Source: Carex sylvatica (lineage: Eukaryota; Streptophyta; Magnoliopsida; Poales; Cyperaceae). Taken from it: a DNA stretch of 64,000 bases. The notes under the pieces were generated by a model that was not told where the DNA came from, did no database searches, and was given only the letters and a program-made list of their open reading frames with translations. Both the position numbers and the translations under genes were made by a program. Shown here piece by piece: positions 1 to 11,991 of the stretch (positions are counted from its first letter, which is position 1; every line of letters starts with the position of its first letter). The stretch spans positions 620,001-684,000 of the forward strand of contig CAXKVR010000043.1 of NCBI GenBank assembly GCA_964058845.1. The letters are read 5' to 3'.

Positions 1-79
1 CTCAGCAACTCATCAAAAATATATTTCTATCTCAGCTATTGATCACTGATTTGATCATTAATCTCAATCATTCATCTAA

Positions 80-1900
80 TACTACTTGTATTTCATTTTG
101 TACTAGCTTTTTTTTGTCTTTTTCTAGTTGTATTTTATCTTATACTGGTTGTCTTTCATGTTTAATTAGTTGTCTTTCATGTTATACTAGTTGTCTTTCA
201 TCTACTACTGGTTATATTTCATCTTCTTTCATTTATCTTTTATCTTGTACTTGTTGTCTTTTATTTTTTACTAGTTACTTTTTTATCTTATACTTGTTGT
301 CTTTTCATTTTTAATAGTTGTTTTTCATTTTCTTCTAGTTGTCTTTCATATTAAACTGGTTATCTTTCATGTTCTTCTAGTATCTTTCATGTCTTATTGT
401 TTGTATTTAATAAACTGCTGGTTGTATTTCATCTTCTTATGGTTATATTTTATCTTCTTTCAATTGTCTTTCATCTTGAATTGGTTGCCTTTCATTTTAA
501 TTTAGTTGTATTTCATTATCTTCTAGTTATCTTTCATATTGTAATGGTTCTCTTTCATGTTCTACTGATTGTCTTCCATTTTCTTCTAATTATATTTTTT
601 TTCTTCCTCTGGTTGTATTTCATCTTCTTCTAGATGTCTTACATATTGTATTGGTTGTCTTTCAACTTATTATAGTTGTCATTCATATTCGAATAGTTAT
701 TTTTCATGTTCTACTAGTTGTTTTTAATCTTGTACTAGTTATCTTTTTTGTTCTACTTGTTGGTTTTCATGTCCTACTGATTGTCTTTCATCTATTACTA
801 GTTGCATTTAAGTTTTATTTTATTTTCTTCTAGTTGTCTTTAATCTTATACTAATTGTTTTACATCTTCTTCTAGTTGTCTTTCATATTGTACTGGTTGT
901 TTTTTATTTTCTTATGATTGTCTTTCACGTTCTACTAGTTGTCTTTCATCTACTACTGGTTGTCTTTCATCTTATACTGATTGTTGTTCATATAGTAGTT
1001 ATTTTTTATTTTCTTTTAATTGTCTTTCATCTTGTACTAATTGTTTTTTTTTTATATTTTACTAGTTATCTTTCATATTTTACTAGTTGTTTTTTATTTT
1101 CTATTTGTTATTTTTCATGTTGTACATGTTGTCTTTCAACTTTTAGTAGTTGTATTTCATATTCTTCAAGTTGTTTTTCATTTTCTACTTGATGTCTTTT
1201 ATGTTCTTCTAGTTATCTTTCATTTTGTATTGATTATCTTTCATATTGTACGAATTATCTTCCATCTTCTTCTAGTTATATTTTTTTTTCTCTAGTTATT
1301 TTTCATCTTCTTCTAGTTGTCTTTCATCTTGTACTGGGTGTCTTTTATCTTCTTCTAATTATCATTCATATTCTACTAGTTATTTTTCATGTTCTACTAG
1401 TAGTTTTTCATCTTGTACTGGTTGTCTGTTATATTCTAATAGTTGTATTTCATATTCTTTGAACTGTTTTTCATGTTCCAAATGTTGTCATCCATATCCC
1501 ACTGATTGTTTTGCATGTTCTACTAGTTGTCTTTCATCTTCTACTGGTTATTTTTCATGTTCTACTAGTTGTTTATCACGTTCTAATAGTTGTATTTCAT
1601 GGTCTACTTATTTTTTTCATGTCTTATTGATTGTTTTTTATCTACTACTGGTTGCATTTTATATTCTTCAAGTTATATTTCATTTTATTCTAGTTGTCTT
1701 TGATATTCTACTAGTTGTTTTACATCTTCTTTTCGTTGTCTTTAATTTTGTACTGGTTATTTTTTATCTTCTTCTTGTTGTGTTTCACGTTCTACTAATT
1801 GTTTTCATCTACTACTAGTTTTTTTTAATATTTTTCTAGTTATTTTTCATCTTGTACTGACTGTCTTTCACATTTTACCGGTTGTCTTTCATCTACATAA
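80..1900 (-). repeat. 21-bp coding minisatellite (heptad DERQLVE), about 87 units
   Basis: The plus strand repeats a T-rich 21-bp unit of the form TTCTACTAGTTGTCTTTCATC. Read on the minus strand, each unit encodes seven residues close to D-E-R-Q-L-V-E. That is a heptad with a hydrophobic L-V pair, so the original product could have been a long coiled coil. The array is degenerate. In many units CAA has become TAA or CGA/AGA has become AAA, breaking the minus-strand frame, while T-rich plus-strand frames stay open by chance. The left edge is near the window start, so more units may lie outside. Confidence 0.85.
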
Positions 1901-2040
1901 TTGTATTGGGCTTCTTCGTTGCAAGCATATGAAATTTGTTTAGCATTAATTGTTGCATTGGAAAATGCTTGGCACTGTTTTAAATAAGAAAAAATAGAAT
2001 ATCTTGTTTGGTTATTTGTTAGCGGTGCTTGGTAGTTCAT
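1840..2040 (-). pseudogene. Start of decayed heptad-repeat protein gene
   Basis: A 66-codon frame starts at ATG 2040-2038. It has about 48 unique residues rich in Asn, Gln, Ala and Tyr, then enters the heptad array (VDERQPV, KCERQSV, QDEK) and stops at a TAA where other repeat units have CAA. I do not recognise the unique N-terminal part. It may be the first exon of a repetitive coiled-coil protein, possibly carried by a transposon, now a pseudogene. Assignment to any family would be a guess. Confidence 0.45.
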
Positions 2041-3767
2041 CTTTCCTACTTTATGTGTACTTAGTTATTGTCAACCTTCTTTATTTTTGTTTTCCGTGAA
2101 TGGGCCAAGGATTATTTTTTTTTTTAAATGTGTAATCATCTTAACATATTTTTAGGGTCAAACAATATGGTTATTGTGTGCTCTCATTATTGATTAATAC
2201 ATAATTACGTAATTAATTCTTAAATTAACTACATTTAAAGAAAGTGGGTAAAACAGATTTTCAATTTCCACTATAACGCGTGAACACTTGACTAGTTTCT
2301 TCAAATGCGCAAAAATCTCTCCTCTATATTACGTGTGAATATCAATAAAAAAAATATTTTTATATTCTATTTAATTTTATAATATGTTCCCGTCGCAACG
2401 CACGGATGCGATACTAGTAATCTATTAATTTGTTTCGTGACTTTTAAGCTACTTACTGCTTCATAATTAGCAAACAAATAACAACATTCTCTTATATCTA
2501 ACAAACACAAAAAAAAGATATATTACGTTAAAAATGGTTGTATTGGTATGATACACTGAAGAGATGTGATATAGAAAAGAAAAAAAAATATCATACCAAA
2601 AAAGAATGGAGGAACATTTTTTTTCATCGGAGTTTATTGTTCTTAACATGTCACTTGTCAACAATGCATGTTAAGCACAAATTTGAATATAAATTTGTGC
2701 AAGATAAATAATTTTATAGTAAAATATAGGAGCACATAAATCACTCTAATTAGTGAGGAACCGGGTGAAAATACTCTTAACCGACTGATAGTATCCTTAA
2801 AGGAAAAATCTGCAACAGCTTGGGGATATTTTTTTTCTGTTATTCTTTGGGCTGGGAAACATTTCCAATTATCCCAATAGACCTCTCTGAAAAACCCATG
2901 CCACTTGATTCGGACCGGACTAGATCAAAGGTCATGATTGGTGACACCAACTACAAATTCGAACGAGCACTTTGTTAGTTTGTTTATCAACGTGAAATTT
3001 TGATCAAATTAAATGCAAGATCTATCTATGCAATCATATATGTTTGTTTATTAACAAATGTTGGAGCCAGAGCCAGATACAACAAATTTGCTTCAGAGAG
3101 CTTCTTCGGGTTTGTTTTTGTTGTGAGAAGGTGTTTCCAGCTGCCAATTTTATTTAATATATAGTCCAGAACTCCAGATAATTTAAACCAGGTATTCCTT
3201 AGTTTAAGGTTGTTAAAGTTCATAACTTTATGTACATTATCTAATTTATAATTAAACAATGTTGAACTGGCATATATTAACTAATCATATATAAATAATT
3301 AATATTAAATTGCAACAATGAAAATGAAACAACTATATGGAATTGGTAGCTGGATAGGGATTTAGCAACAAGTTGAGCCATGGTAATTGATAAATAAACT
3401 AGTATGGAGTATGGAGTATGGACTACTAATATTATCTATACATTGGAATTTGATTTCTTGGAAAACTCATCATCATCATGCCATATTGCCATCCCTTTTA
3501 TGGGAATATATGGGATGGATGGCACTGCAAATCAAATATCTTCCTTGGCATAAAATCTCAACAAGGGAGTAATAATTCATTAGATAACATAAAATCTCAA
3601 CAAATTAATAATTCATTAGATCGCCACCTAGCTTGCTTGACCAGTACAACATTCAACTTCAAATTTTCAAACAACAAAATTCATGAACAAGATTATTCCA
3701 AATCCGAAGAGCAAACAAAACCATAGCATGCATGCATGACATGACATGCAACACAGAGATGCCCGGT
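2041..3767. other. AT-rich intergenic, no gene seen
   Basis: Apart from the Helitron 3' end at 2355-2417, I find no convincing exon, RNA gene or intact transposon. Short open frames have no recognisable domain, and frame and codon use look random. The last part approaches the 3' end of the minus-strand TBC gene. Confidence 0.5.
2355..2417 (+). mobile_element. Helitron 3' terminus, copy 1
   Basis: The segment ends with a short hairpin, CCGT (2390-2393) pairing with ACGG (2402-2405) around a CGCAACGC loop. It is followed nine bases later by CTAG (2414-2417) and then T. A hairpin about 10 nt before CTRR, inserted before T, is the known Helitron 3' end. The last 60 bp nearly match the end at 25063. 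No 5' TC end was identified, so only the terminus is annotated. Confidence 0.7.
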
Positions 3768-3773
3768 TTTATT
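3768..3773 (-). terminator. AATAAA poly(A) signal candidate for the TBC gene
   Basis: TTTATT on the plus strand reads AATAAA on the minus strand, about 420 nt downstream of the TBC stop codon. No other gene lies between, so this is a plausible 3'-end signal. Plant poly(A) signals are loose, so the assignment is tentative. Confidence 0.35.
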
Positions 3774-4191
3774 ACACCATAAAACACAGTCGAAATCATT
3801 ATAAAGAAAGCAACACATACACTGTACATATAAGATCACCTCCATTCTGATATATTTGAAGCATCTTCATGTAAATACAACATGAAATTATATGCAAGAA
3901 GAATGAAAGAATTGAACTTACACAGCGAAAAATATCAGAAAAAAAAAAAGAAACATAAAATATGTAACTCCCTCTATGCTCTTCATTTATGCCCTCCTTG
4001 TCAAATTTAGACTTATGCATGTTATTATGATACTTTGACCTGCACCAGAGTTCAAGTTACATCAAAACATGGGATAATCTGCAAACTCGTGTCTGTGCAC
4101 TAGAAGAAAAGTTTCTGTATCGATACAGAAACTTTATGTAGTACGAAAGAATTGCCATTTGACGGAGTCGATAACTATAATGGCAAACAAA

Positions 4192-7100
4192 TTACAAGAC
4201 AGCATTTGCCCCACATATCATGCAAAGCAGCTGACAATTTGGACATTTCATCAAAGAGATAAATATTTTTACTTTAAAAGTAAGACCCACAAAATAGGAA
4301 TAGTAAAACATACTTTGCTGAGATATTTCTTATGTATTTTCAATGCCTCCTTACAAGCCTGCTTTGCATCCAAATTTCCTGTGATGTCATTCAAAATCTG
4401 CCAAATGAAGAGTTAAAGAGTGCTTTAGACAAATTCTGTTAATAATTAAAAGGTGCAACATCCAAGGAGTCAATCATTAAACGAGCTAGGTTTGTATTAA
4501 GGTGTTGTAACTTGTAAGTAAATACACAGTTGAGCAACAGAAACGAGTAGAACTAGGGTGTTCTTAAGTACACCAAGTTCTCTTGTGAACTCAATTCTAA
4601 AGTCTATCGGGTGGGCTTTAAAAGATGAATCCAAACTTGTTGAAACTCATCTACTTTACAAGTGATGTGTCTATATGCAAAAAAATTTAACTTTCGAATT
4701 AATTTTGTATAGAGTCAAGTGGTCAAAAAACGTTCAATAAATGAATACATTAAAATTAATTTATAAATCTTCTAATTTTGACCACTTGACTTTATACTAA
4801 ATTAATTCGAAATTTTAAAATTTTCGCATGTAGACGCATCGCTCGTAAGGTATATGAATTTCAATAGTTCGGATTCGTCATTTGAAACCAATTCGATAGG
4901 TTTTATGAGTTCACAAAGGAACTTGGTGAACTTAAGAACACCCTAGTTCTACTCCAACAGAAACATCATTTTCAGAATTTGTACAACCAAAATAAGAGTT
5001 GGGTCGGTTGATATGTTAGGCATATGTTGTGTTGTTGTGTAGTTTGTTGATGCATTTGATGTGGATGATGTTGTAGATGTGCAATAATGGATGCAATTTT
5101 ATGATTGTGATTGGGTTTCATTTCTAGCCTACTCCAACTTGTTTGGGACTAAAAGCTTGGTTGTTGTTGTTGTTAAATGAAATTATACTTGGCAGCCACT
5201 GTCATAATTTAAAAAAAAAAAAACAGAGAGAGAGAGAGACCTTGACAACATCATCAAGACCCTTGGCGTCCTTCATGAGGTATCTGTTCCTGGATTCTAG
5301 AACACTAGCAACCAGAAAGATGGAGAGAGGGGGGTGGTTGACCCTGCCACCCTGGCCCGCTTGCAGGTACCTCTTCTCAAACCTCCCATATTTCTTCAAC
5401 GTGTTTCCATCGGTTGGCCCTGCATCCACGCCATTGATGTTACCTGAAGACCCATTTGACGCCTCATAAATTGCAAACAGGTTTGGGTTGTACTCCATGC
5501 TCCACATCAGCTGAACACAAGGAAATGTATTATAAGTAATAGAATGACCAAGGAGAAGTGATTTCAATACAAAAAGTGGCAATACCCAACAAGTGCCCAA
5601 ACTAAAACTCTGTGTGTGTGTGTGTGGAGATGGGGCAGTAGCACAGTTGGCTAGGAGAAAAAGTCTTAGAATTGTGGTTACTCAAAGGTCAAGAGTTTGA
5701 GCCCCACTCACGACTTCTCAGCTTCTGCGAAGCTTTTCAATAAAAAAAAAACTATGTGTGTGTGTGTGAGAAAGAGAGAGAGCGAGAGAGACCTCCCAGA
5801 GGTAGAGAGTGTCAACAAAGGAGAATTCTCTACGAAAAAGAACCATTAGCATGCGAAAGGCAAACAGATATTCTCCACCATCTAGATTTTCTGCATTTAA
5901 TAATAATAATATATCAGACATTCATTTCCTGAGCATATTTAGAGGTTTCCCTTCCCAAAATATGAATTAAATGACAGGTCAGGCTACTAATAACAAAAAA
6001 TGCCTCTGAAATTTTGAAAAATAAAACATATATGCACCGATATATATTTTGCTAGCATCACCGGTACCACATTTTAAAGTGTATCAAATTAGTAATTTCA
6101 CTAATTTCTAGTAAAGCAATACCTAATTACTAATTAAGGGATTATAAAGTGTTAAAGCAACAAGTATCTGGGGTGGGACTAAAAAGATTTTAAATAAGTT
6201 TAGGAATAAAATAAAAAAGAAAAAGTGGTACCAATGTGTTCATGAAGCTTGGGATCAACTGCTTTAATTATATTGGAGAGGATCATCAGTTCAGACCGAA
6301 CACCTATTGATGTTGCAGTTGTTTTAAAATTTCCTCGCTTCAATTTTGCGAGAGAAGACAAATAAAATATTGTGAGTTCAAACAAATTAACAAGAAAAAA
6401 AAAGTTATTTAGACTGTATAGACAGAAGTTAATGACTATTAAGTAAAAATACCCTTGATATAAGATAATATACCCAAGCACGCCCGCCCACCCACCCACA
6501 CATAATGCTGTTCTAGGGGTGACAATAACAGGACTCTAATTACACTTACTATAAATCCAAGCCGAATGTCGAATAGCATAAAAAATTACAAAAAAAAGAC
6601 GGAACTAACAATTTTGAAGTTTTTATTTAGTTAGTTCTTAGTACCTTCAAAGAAGGAATAGGAGAATACATATTGCTTTAGTTAAAACAAAATTGAGGCT
6701 TCAAAGCATAAATAGGGGGGAATGTACCAGTCTACGCATAAGTCGTTCAAAACACCAGAAAGCATCAGCTTCATTCTCAAGGAGAATTGATATTGGGGAA
6801 CAAAGATCACTCATTCCTACCTCACACAATAGGAAAGAGAAATAAAATTCACTAGAACATTTAGTCAGAGAAAGCAAAAATGATTCCATAGAAAAAAAAA
6901 AGAGCACCACTTTATAACAATGTTAGAAAGAGAAAGGCCCTACTTCAATAGAATATCTAAAATTAAGTACCACTGGAATTCTGACACTAAATGATCTGCA
7001 AATTATTTTAGGCAAACAATAATACTAGAATTAATTTCCTGCATTCTAGTTAATTAGCAAAAGCAGCAGGAACAATGGGGACATTTCTTCAATAGTTGTT

Positions 7101-9636
7101 GTTAGCCTTAGCGATTCCTGGTCAGAAAATCTGACATGGAGACAACAAGGGCTATATATGGTGGAAAAAAAAAATTGAAGGAGGGCTATGTGGATTCAAA
7201 TTCGATTAGAAGACCACTATTTTTGTAGAGTTCCATCTTATATTAAATTTATCAATAAAGTAGGACCTTGTTTTAATAAAAGAAAACGGAGACTACAAGT
7301 TCTGTATAGGGCTTTTTCTGTATTGTTTCTTTTTTTGAATTTTCAATAATAACCTGAGCGTTGAAAAAATAAATAAATGAAGAAAACTAAAATTTAACAG
7401 AAACTATGGTCATTATCAACAAATTTAACAGTCTTTCTTTGCATTTCTCAAAGAATAGAAATATGAACAGAATGGCACCTTGACAGTAGCCAATATCTCT
7501 GTCGATCCAGGAATAAATGGCTAGTAAATCCCACAGTCTAGATCGATTCAATGGTTCCTCATAATAAACAAGCGATCGATCTGTACGAACCACATCAAGG
7601 CCTAGCAGTAACAAAAACAGAGAAGATGCATTCCACAACTCATCAGTAAACAAACTATTTCCTCTTTTTGTAGGAGAAAAAGATAAATGGTTATACATCC
7701 ATTAAGACATGAATATGAATATCAGGCTTACTTGGCAAAAATCTTCAAGAGAAAGTTGTATTAAGGCTAATATTGGACTCTAGGCCTAGTTGTCACCATT
7801 TACACACCCAAAAAAGAATCCACAAGAATTTTCTAGCTAGATTTAGTACATTGGTAGAATAGTTCAAGCGCCCAGTTGGCATTATGTTTCTCTGAACACA
7901 AACTATACTAAAGAACATAAAATCAATTTTTATTCAAATATCACATATTATACCACAATATGGTTATCCACTCATGGAGTAGACCCGCTCAAAACAGCTA
8001 GGACGGATAGATAGGTTAGGCCATTTCTGTGCAAGTGTTTGGAAGATAAGGGTTTTTTTGTGTCAGGTCTGCCCTGATTTGTTCTTTAACAAGGAGCTCC
8101 CAACCCGGTAAAATTTCAACCTGACCCAGCAAATAGCAACCCCTATTTTAACTCAACATACCTACCAATTTGGTGAAGGGAAAGTTTCCACTGAACAACC
8201 ACCTCATTGACCGGTTCACTCTTTATAAGTGGCTCCTCTTTTTCTGTTTGTGTGGGGCCCTTAGCATCAGCTACAGAGACCTCGGCATTACCATTTACAT
8301 CTTCAGGCTGCTCTGTCTCAGGTACTTTTTCGGGACTGTTGTTAGATCTGAAAGTTTCTACAGGCCGACCATCTTCTTGGATCAGAGGCATTGTTATCAC
8401 AGCTCCACTACCAAGTGATGGTTCCATCTCCTTGCATTTCGACTTTAGCCTCTCATATTCTAATCTGTAAATGTCCATAAAATTCTATGAATTTAGATTT
8501 TATGTGTCAGGTCCCATTTCTACCAACAATATCGTAGACCTTGTAACAACTTCCTAGCCAAAAGTAGGCTAATGCATGCTTCTACTGGTCATGAGGGACA
8601 TAATACCAATTTCAAACTTTTCCAGATCTATTTAACAATACCTGATGTAAAACTATTTTGGCGTCTGCCTATCTCAATTAAACAATTAACAATAGGTAAG
8701 AAAGATAATTGCTACTTGGTAGACATCGAACTTGAAAGCACAATGTAATGAGAGATAACTTACCTTCTGGATTGCCTGAGTTCGTCTCTTTGGTCAAAGG
8801 TGGTATTGGGGTCATAGCAGCTGAGCAAGAATTCCCATACTGCTCCTTTAATTGTCGGGTGTACACCCTATCATTATCATTGTTCGGGGAAAAAAATCAG
8901 TACCAAATGAATGGCAATCTCAGTAGATAAGCATAAACTGGTGCATCTTTACCAGAACAGTTCAGTAAGGGTATCCTCCAAATGCTTCTTTTAGTGTGTT
9001 TAGCTCACTTGGTGCGTATAACTTTTCAATAAATTACATAAATTTCCTCATTTCTATATTAAACTAATATCTTTGAAAAAATCATAACACGAGATATACC
9101 CCACGCTGTATCCGTTGAAGCACAGCGGCTATATCTAAGTGACCATCCGGTGAGAATGAAGCATGCCATCTTCTCGCACTTAGTGTTTTCCCAGGCTTCA
9201 ACATTAAAAAAAAAAAATTGTAACATTGATTAAAGCAGTGCACAATAATTGGTCCAAATCCAATCACACAAATATAATCCAGAAATTTTGTAACTAGGAT
9301 TAATTCATAATGAACTGTTTGTTGTTATGATAGTAGATAAATTAGTTTGCCTATTTGAACTAGTGCACATTCCTGGTATATATTTAATTAAGTTTAGGTC
9401 AGCGTTAGTTGTGATATATACATAAACTCAAAAGTTGAGATCTTTGAACTGAAACATAGATGACAGAATTTAGTTACAGTTCCGTCTGAAAAGTGGGAAA
9501 TAAAAAAGAAAGAAATTAAGAAAGAGACCATGGGCTTGAATCGGGTGGGTGGAGCATCCTCCTTGCATTCAGGCCTGATTGGATAGACCGAATCGGGATC
9601 TACCAATGCCTCAGGATCCGCGTAGCAGCAATACAT
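4192..9636 (-). CDS. RabGAP/TBC domain protein (TBC1D15-like plant family), 11 exons, 471 aa
   Basis: This is a predicted GTPase-activating protein for Rab-type small GTPases in membrane traffic. Exons (minus order): 9636-9529, 9195-9100, 8867-8764, 8464-8166, 7601-7479, 6816-6728, 6337-6232, 5890-5793, 5510-5241, 4397-4314, 4230-4192. All junctions are GT-AG, and the total of 1416 nt is an exact multiple of three. The TBC domain begins near residue 65. The arginine-finger motif IxxDxxR reads IGLDVVR (R208) and the glutamine-finger YxQ reads YCQ (Q243), so both catalytic residues are present. An acidic, low-conservation insert encoded mostly by exon 4 lies inside the domain, as is usual in this plant clade. 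The last exon (LLCMICGANAVL) is short. If the 4313 donor is not used, translation instead reads through to a stop at 4269. The start MYCC was chosen because the upstream in-frame ATG would add an arginine tract from a GAAGGA repeat. Confidence 0.9.
4545..4954. mobile_element. Palindromic MITE, GAGTAGAACTAGGG termini, 10-bp TSD
   Basis: A 410-bp fold-back element in the intron between TBC exons 10 and 9. The ends GAGTAGAACTAGGGTG and CACCCTAGTTCTACTC are inverted. The arms share further inverted blocks around a TTGACCACTTGACT core. It is flanked by perfect 10-bp direct repeats CAACAGAAAC (4535-4544 and 4955-4964). A 9-11 bp duplication is the Mutator-like signature, so I class it as a MULE-derived MITE. 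A close relative lies at 12404-12816. Confidence 0.85.
5127..5174 (+). mobile_element. 5'-truncated Au-type SINE 3' end
   Basis: The text GCCTACTCCAACTTGTTTGG, then GACTAAAAGCTTGG and (TTG)n, matches the 3' end I know from the plant Au SINE family. That family typically ends in this block followed by TTG repeats. The upstream SINE body is not recognisable, so this looks like a 5'-truncated or eroded insertion in a TBC intron, antisense to the gene. Confidence 0.6.
5627..5750 (+). mobile_element. tRNA-derived SINE in a TBC intron
   Basis: A perfect RNA polymerase III A box, TAGCACAGTTGG (5639-5650), is followed by a B-box-like AGTTTGAGCC (5694-5703). A short tail follows, then A(9-10) ending at about 5750. 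The flanks are similar: AAACTCTGTGTGTGTG before and AAACTATGTGTGTGTG after. This suggests a target duplication in a (TG)n tract, although the microsatellite limits certainty. It lies between TBC exons 9 and 8 in opposite orientation. I do not assign a named family. Confidence 0.75.
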
Positions 9637-10207
9637 CTTTGATTCAATCAACGACAAGCACGAGCTCCATCTCCTTCTCCTCCTCCTTCTCCTTCTCCTT
9701 CTCCCAAACGAAATTGATGAATAAGTAGCCAAAATCTATCTGAAATTCGCGACCGAAGAATGTTTTGAAGTAGGAGACTGGGTATTTGGTCAACCAACAG
9801 TGATTGATTGTGACCTAGTTAGTACAAGCAAGCAAATTTCAATTGAATGCTTGCTGCATGGATATCTCTCCCTCTCCGATGAGGAAAAATTGAATCAGGG
9901 AATAGAATTACAAGAGAAACGACAGACGGAGGAGAAATAACGGCTACTTTCGCCCGCGACTGGTGGGGCGGGGGAGGTGGGACCCACCAATCAAGCGGAG
10001 AAGAAGAAGAAAAGAAAAAAAACAATGGATCGGTGCGAGACAGACAGAGATATATCAACGCAAAAGTCCTGTCTATCATAACAAATTGTATTTCGTGAAG
10101 CGGGTCATTATAAATTATATTACCTATCCGCTGTTCGGATGGATACACGAAGGAAGATATGGAGAAACCGGGGATCCTATATCATAATTTAGCATCTATA
10201 CGTTCTA
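9637..10207 (-). promoter_or_regulatory. TBC gene 5' UTR and upstream region
   Basis: Next to the start codon the minus strand carries a GAAGGA/GAGAAG polypurine run (about 9665-9710), probably in the 5' UTR. Further upstream are GC-richer segments (9950-9990 and near 10030-10170). I see no clear TATA box and no second gene; open frames here have no domain. Confidence 0.35.
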
Positions 10208-10419
10208 CAGGTGTAAACGGATCAGATATTATCCCATCTCAATCCCAAAAATTACTTCAATTCAATTCTCATCAAAACAAAAATAAAAAAAATTACAAAA
10301 ATAAAAAAAATTACTTCAATTATCCGATCTGTATTTATATCCAAAACTATCTGTATTCATATCCATATTTAGAAAATTATAGTACCTGTTCCACAACGCA
10401 GATTAAGACTCTTTAGCCT

Positions 10420-11442
10420 TCCTTAAGACCTTAAGTCAGCCGAACAGTCATTCCTTTAACGGACTTAAGACCACCTCCTTAAAAACAAAACTTAAGCGCA
10501 GCTCCTCACTTCCTTAGCTTCATGACCTCCTTAGTGCTTCCTTAGAGCCTAAAAGTGCATTTTGATTTTACTGATTTAACCCCAACTAAGGAGCTCCTTA
10601 GCATCTTTCTATTTTTGAATAGTTTCCATTTCGTTTCTTGTCCTTCCTGTCTTGTACTCTTTCCAAGACGTGCAAAATAAGAATTCACCTTCTACCTTGC
10701 CTCTCTCGTGAGCTCGCCGACGACGGACTAACCGATTCGATGTCATAAGAGGTTTCACACCGAAACGCTCTATCGATCGAGATATGCCTTATGGGTTTCT
10801 GTTGCCTCGTTTTGTTTAAAATTCCCTCTTATTGCATCGGAGGTGGTGGGGAAAGTCTCTCTTAAGGTTTTCCGCTGACAATGAACTCATTAAAACTCTC
10901 TTTTACTAGATTTTTGTTCTCTTCTTTGATTTATTTTTTCCAAATCAGATGTTTTGGTCGAAGTTTATTTGTCATGATCAGAGTTAGCGGTCTTGTAGGC
11001 TGTTCTGAATTGAAACAAAATTTGAATTTCAAGTAGCTTTATTTCAAATTTGGAATGAAGTTCTGGATGATGTAGAATTTGTGCAATTTGAGATGAAAAC
11101 GTCTGTTAGACCAAATTCTAGAGAAAACAAAAGAACAATCAGTATTTATTTGTGCTTATAGGATAATTTTGTCAATTTATACCAATTTGTGTATTCTCAA
11201 CATAATTCTTATTCTATAATATTTTTCTTTGCAGGATCCAAAGGGTTTACAGATGCGGCATCATTCTTGCCTTCTGTACCAGTGAATTATTAGTCCTATT
11301 TAATCAATCTGAATTTTGACTCATTTCATTAATCATATTTATTTTTTGCATCAGACAGTGCATAAAAAAGACTAGCGTGAAGGCCCACAACTATTCAAAC
11401 TTGCTGCGTTGGTGGTGTTTAGAATTTTCAGATAATTTACTA
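10420..11442. other. Unidentified unique sequence within the shell
   Basis: It includes a CTTAAG/CCTTAG-rich block (10420-10610), a CpG-richer block (10690-10880) resembling a 5' leader, and a GCAG-bounded possible mini-exon near 11234-11270. No protein homology is evident. It could be a captured host gene fragment, but I cannot support a product. Confidence 0.3.
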
Positions 11443-11752
11443 TTACACCCCGCGGTCACGGGTCAAGACAATTTCTCGTCATAAGTATACAACACCGTGT
11501 ATATTTACAAGGCAATTCAATTTACATTCAAAAATTCACAACCAAATAAAATAAAACTGAGTTCATAATTATAAATCCTGAGTATACGGTCTGGTCAGAG
11601 TTTAATACATCAAAAGTATCTCATCCGGATACTAACTACAAGGCCTACCCTAAAGCTATACAACAAAATATATATCTCGGGTCATATAAGGCATACTACC
11701 AAAGGCCTACTACTCGCGTGCCTCCCCGGAATCAGTCGCACCAAAACGGTGG
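11443..11752. mobile_element. Truncated LTR, same family as 29955-32724
   Basis: About 310 bp match the first 300 bp of the LTR at 29955: ACACCCCGCGG, CACGGGTC, a CATAAG-TATACAAC block and the GCGTGCCTCCCC motif before CAGTCGCACCA. It breaks off at the palindromic half-element that follows, with no second end or target duplication visible. Confidence 0.65.
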
Positions 11753-11935
11753 CTGCTGATTTTAATGTTTTGTTAAGCCACCGTTGGATCAACAATTTTC
11801 AAAGTAGCTTAATAAATAGTAAAAAAATTCAGAAAAATATAAAATTTGGTTTCCAAGCATATATTAATATGGAGAACAAGATAAACGGTTCAGATTGACT
11901 TTTTGATATATATTTCGGCCCATATGCATACGAAT
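11753..11935. mobile_element. Half of a core-sharing palindromic MITE
   Basis: It contains the right arm only: the CCACCGTTGGATCA block, AATAAATAGTAAAAAAATTC, AATTTGGTTTCCAAGCA and GGAGAACAAGATAAACGG. These match the right arms of the elements at 39861 and 41153. The left arm is missing, so this is a truncated relic. Confidence 0.6.
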
Positions 11936-11944
11936 GCATATTAG

Positions 11945-11988
<44 letters not shown>

Positions 11989-11991
<3 letters not shown>

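Noticed and set aside
39..1818. Plus-strand open frames rich in Phe, Leu, Val and Ser
   Set aside because: They are by-products of a T-rich 21-bp tandem repeat. Several overlapping frames are open at once, and the biologically sensible heptad frame is on the other strand.
5143..5469. Plus-strand frame over TBC exon 9
   Set aside because: Antisense shadow of a conserved coding exon, with no domain of its own.
5627..5710. tRNA gene suggested by A and B boxes
   Set aside because: The boxes are about 50 bp apart, no cloverleaf or acceptor stem forms, and a poly(A) tail follows, so it is a SINE.
7387..7698. Single frame read through TBC exon 5 as a separate protein
   Set aside because: Only 7479-7601 is conserved; the rest is intron, marked by GT-AG borders.
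9394..9732. Upstream ATG adding about 32 residues to the TBC protein
   Set aside because: The extension is an Arg run from a GAAGGA microsatellite. The family starts near the DPxxxYxIRPEC segment.
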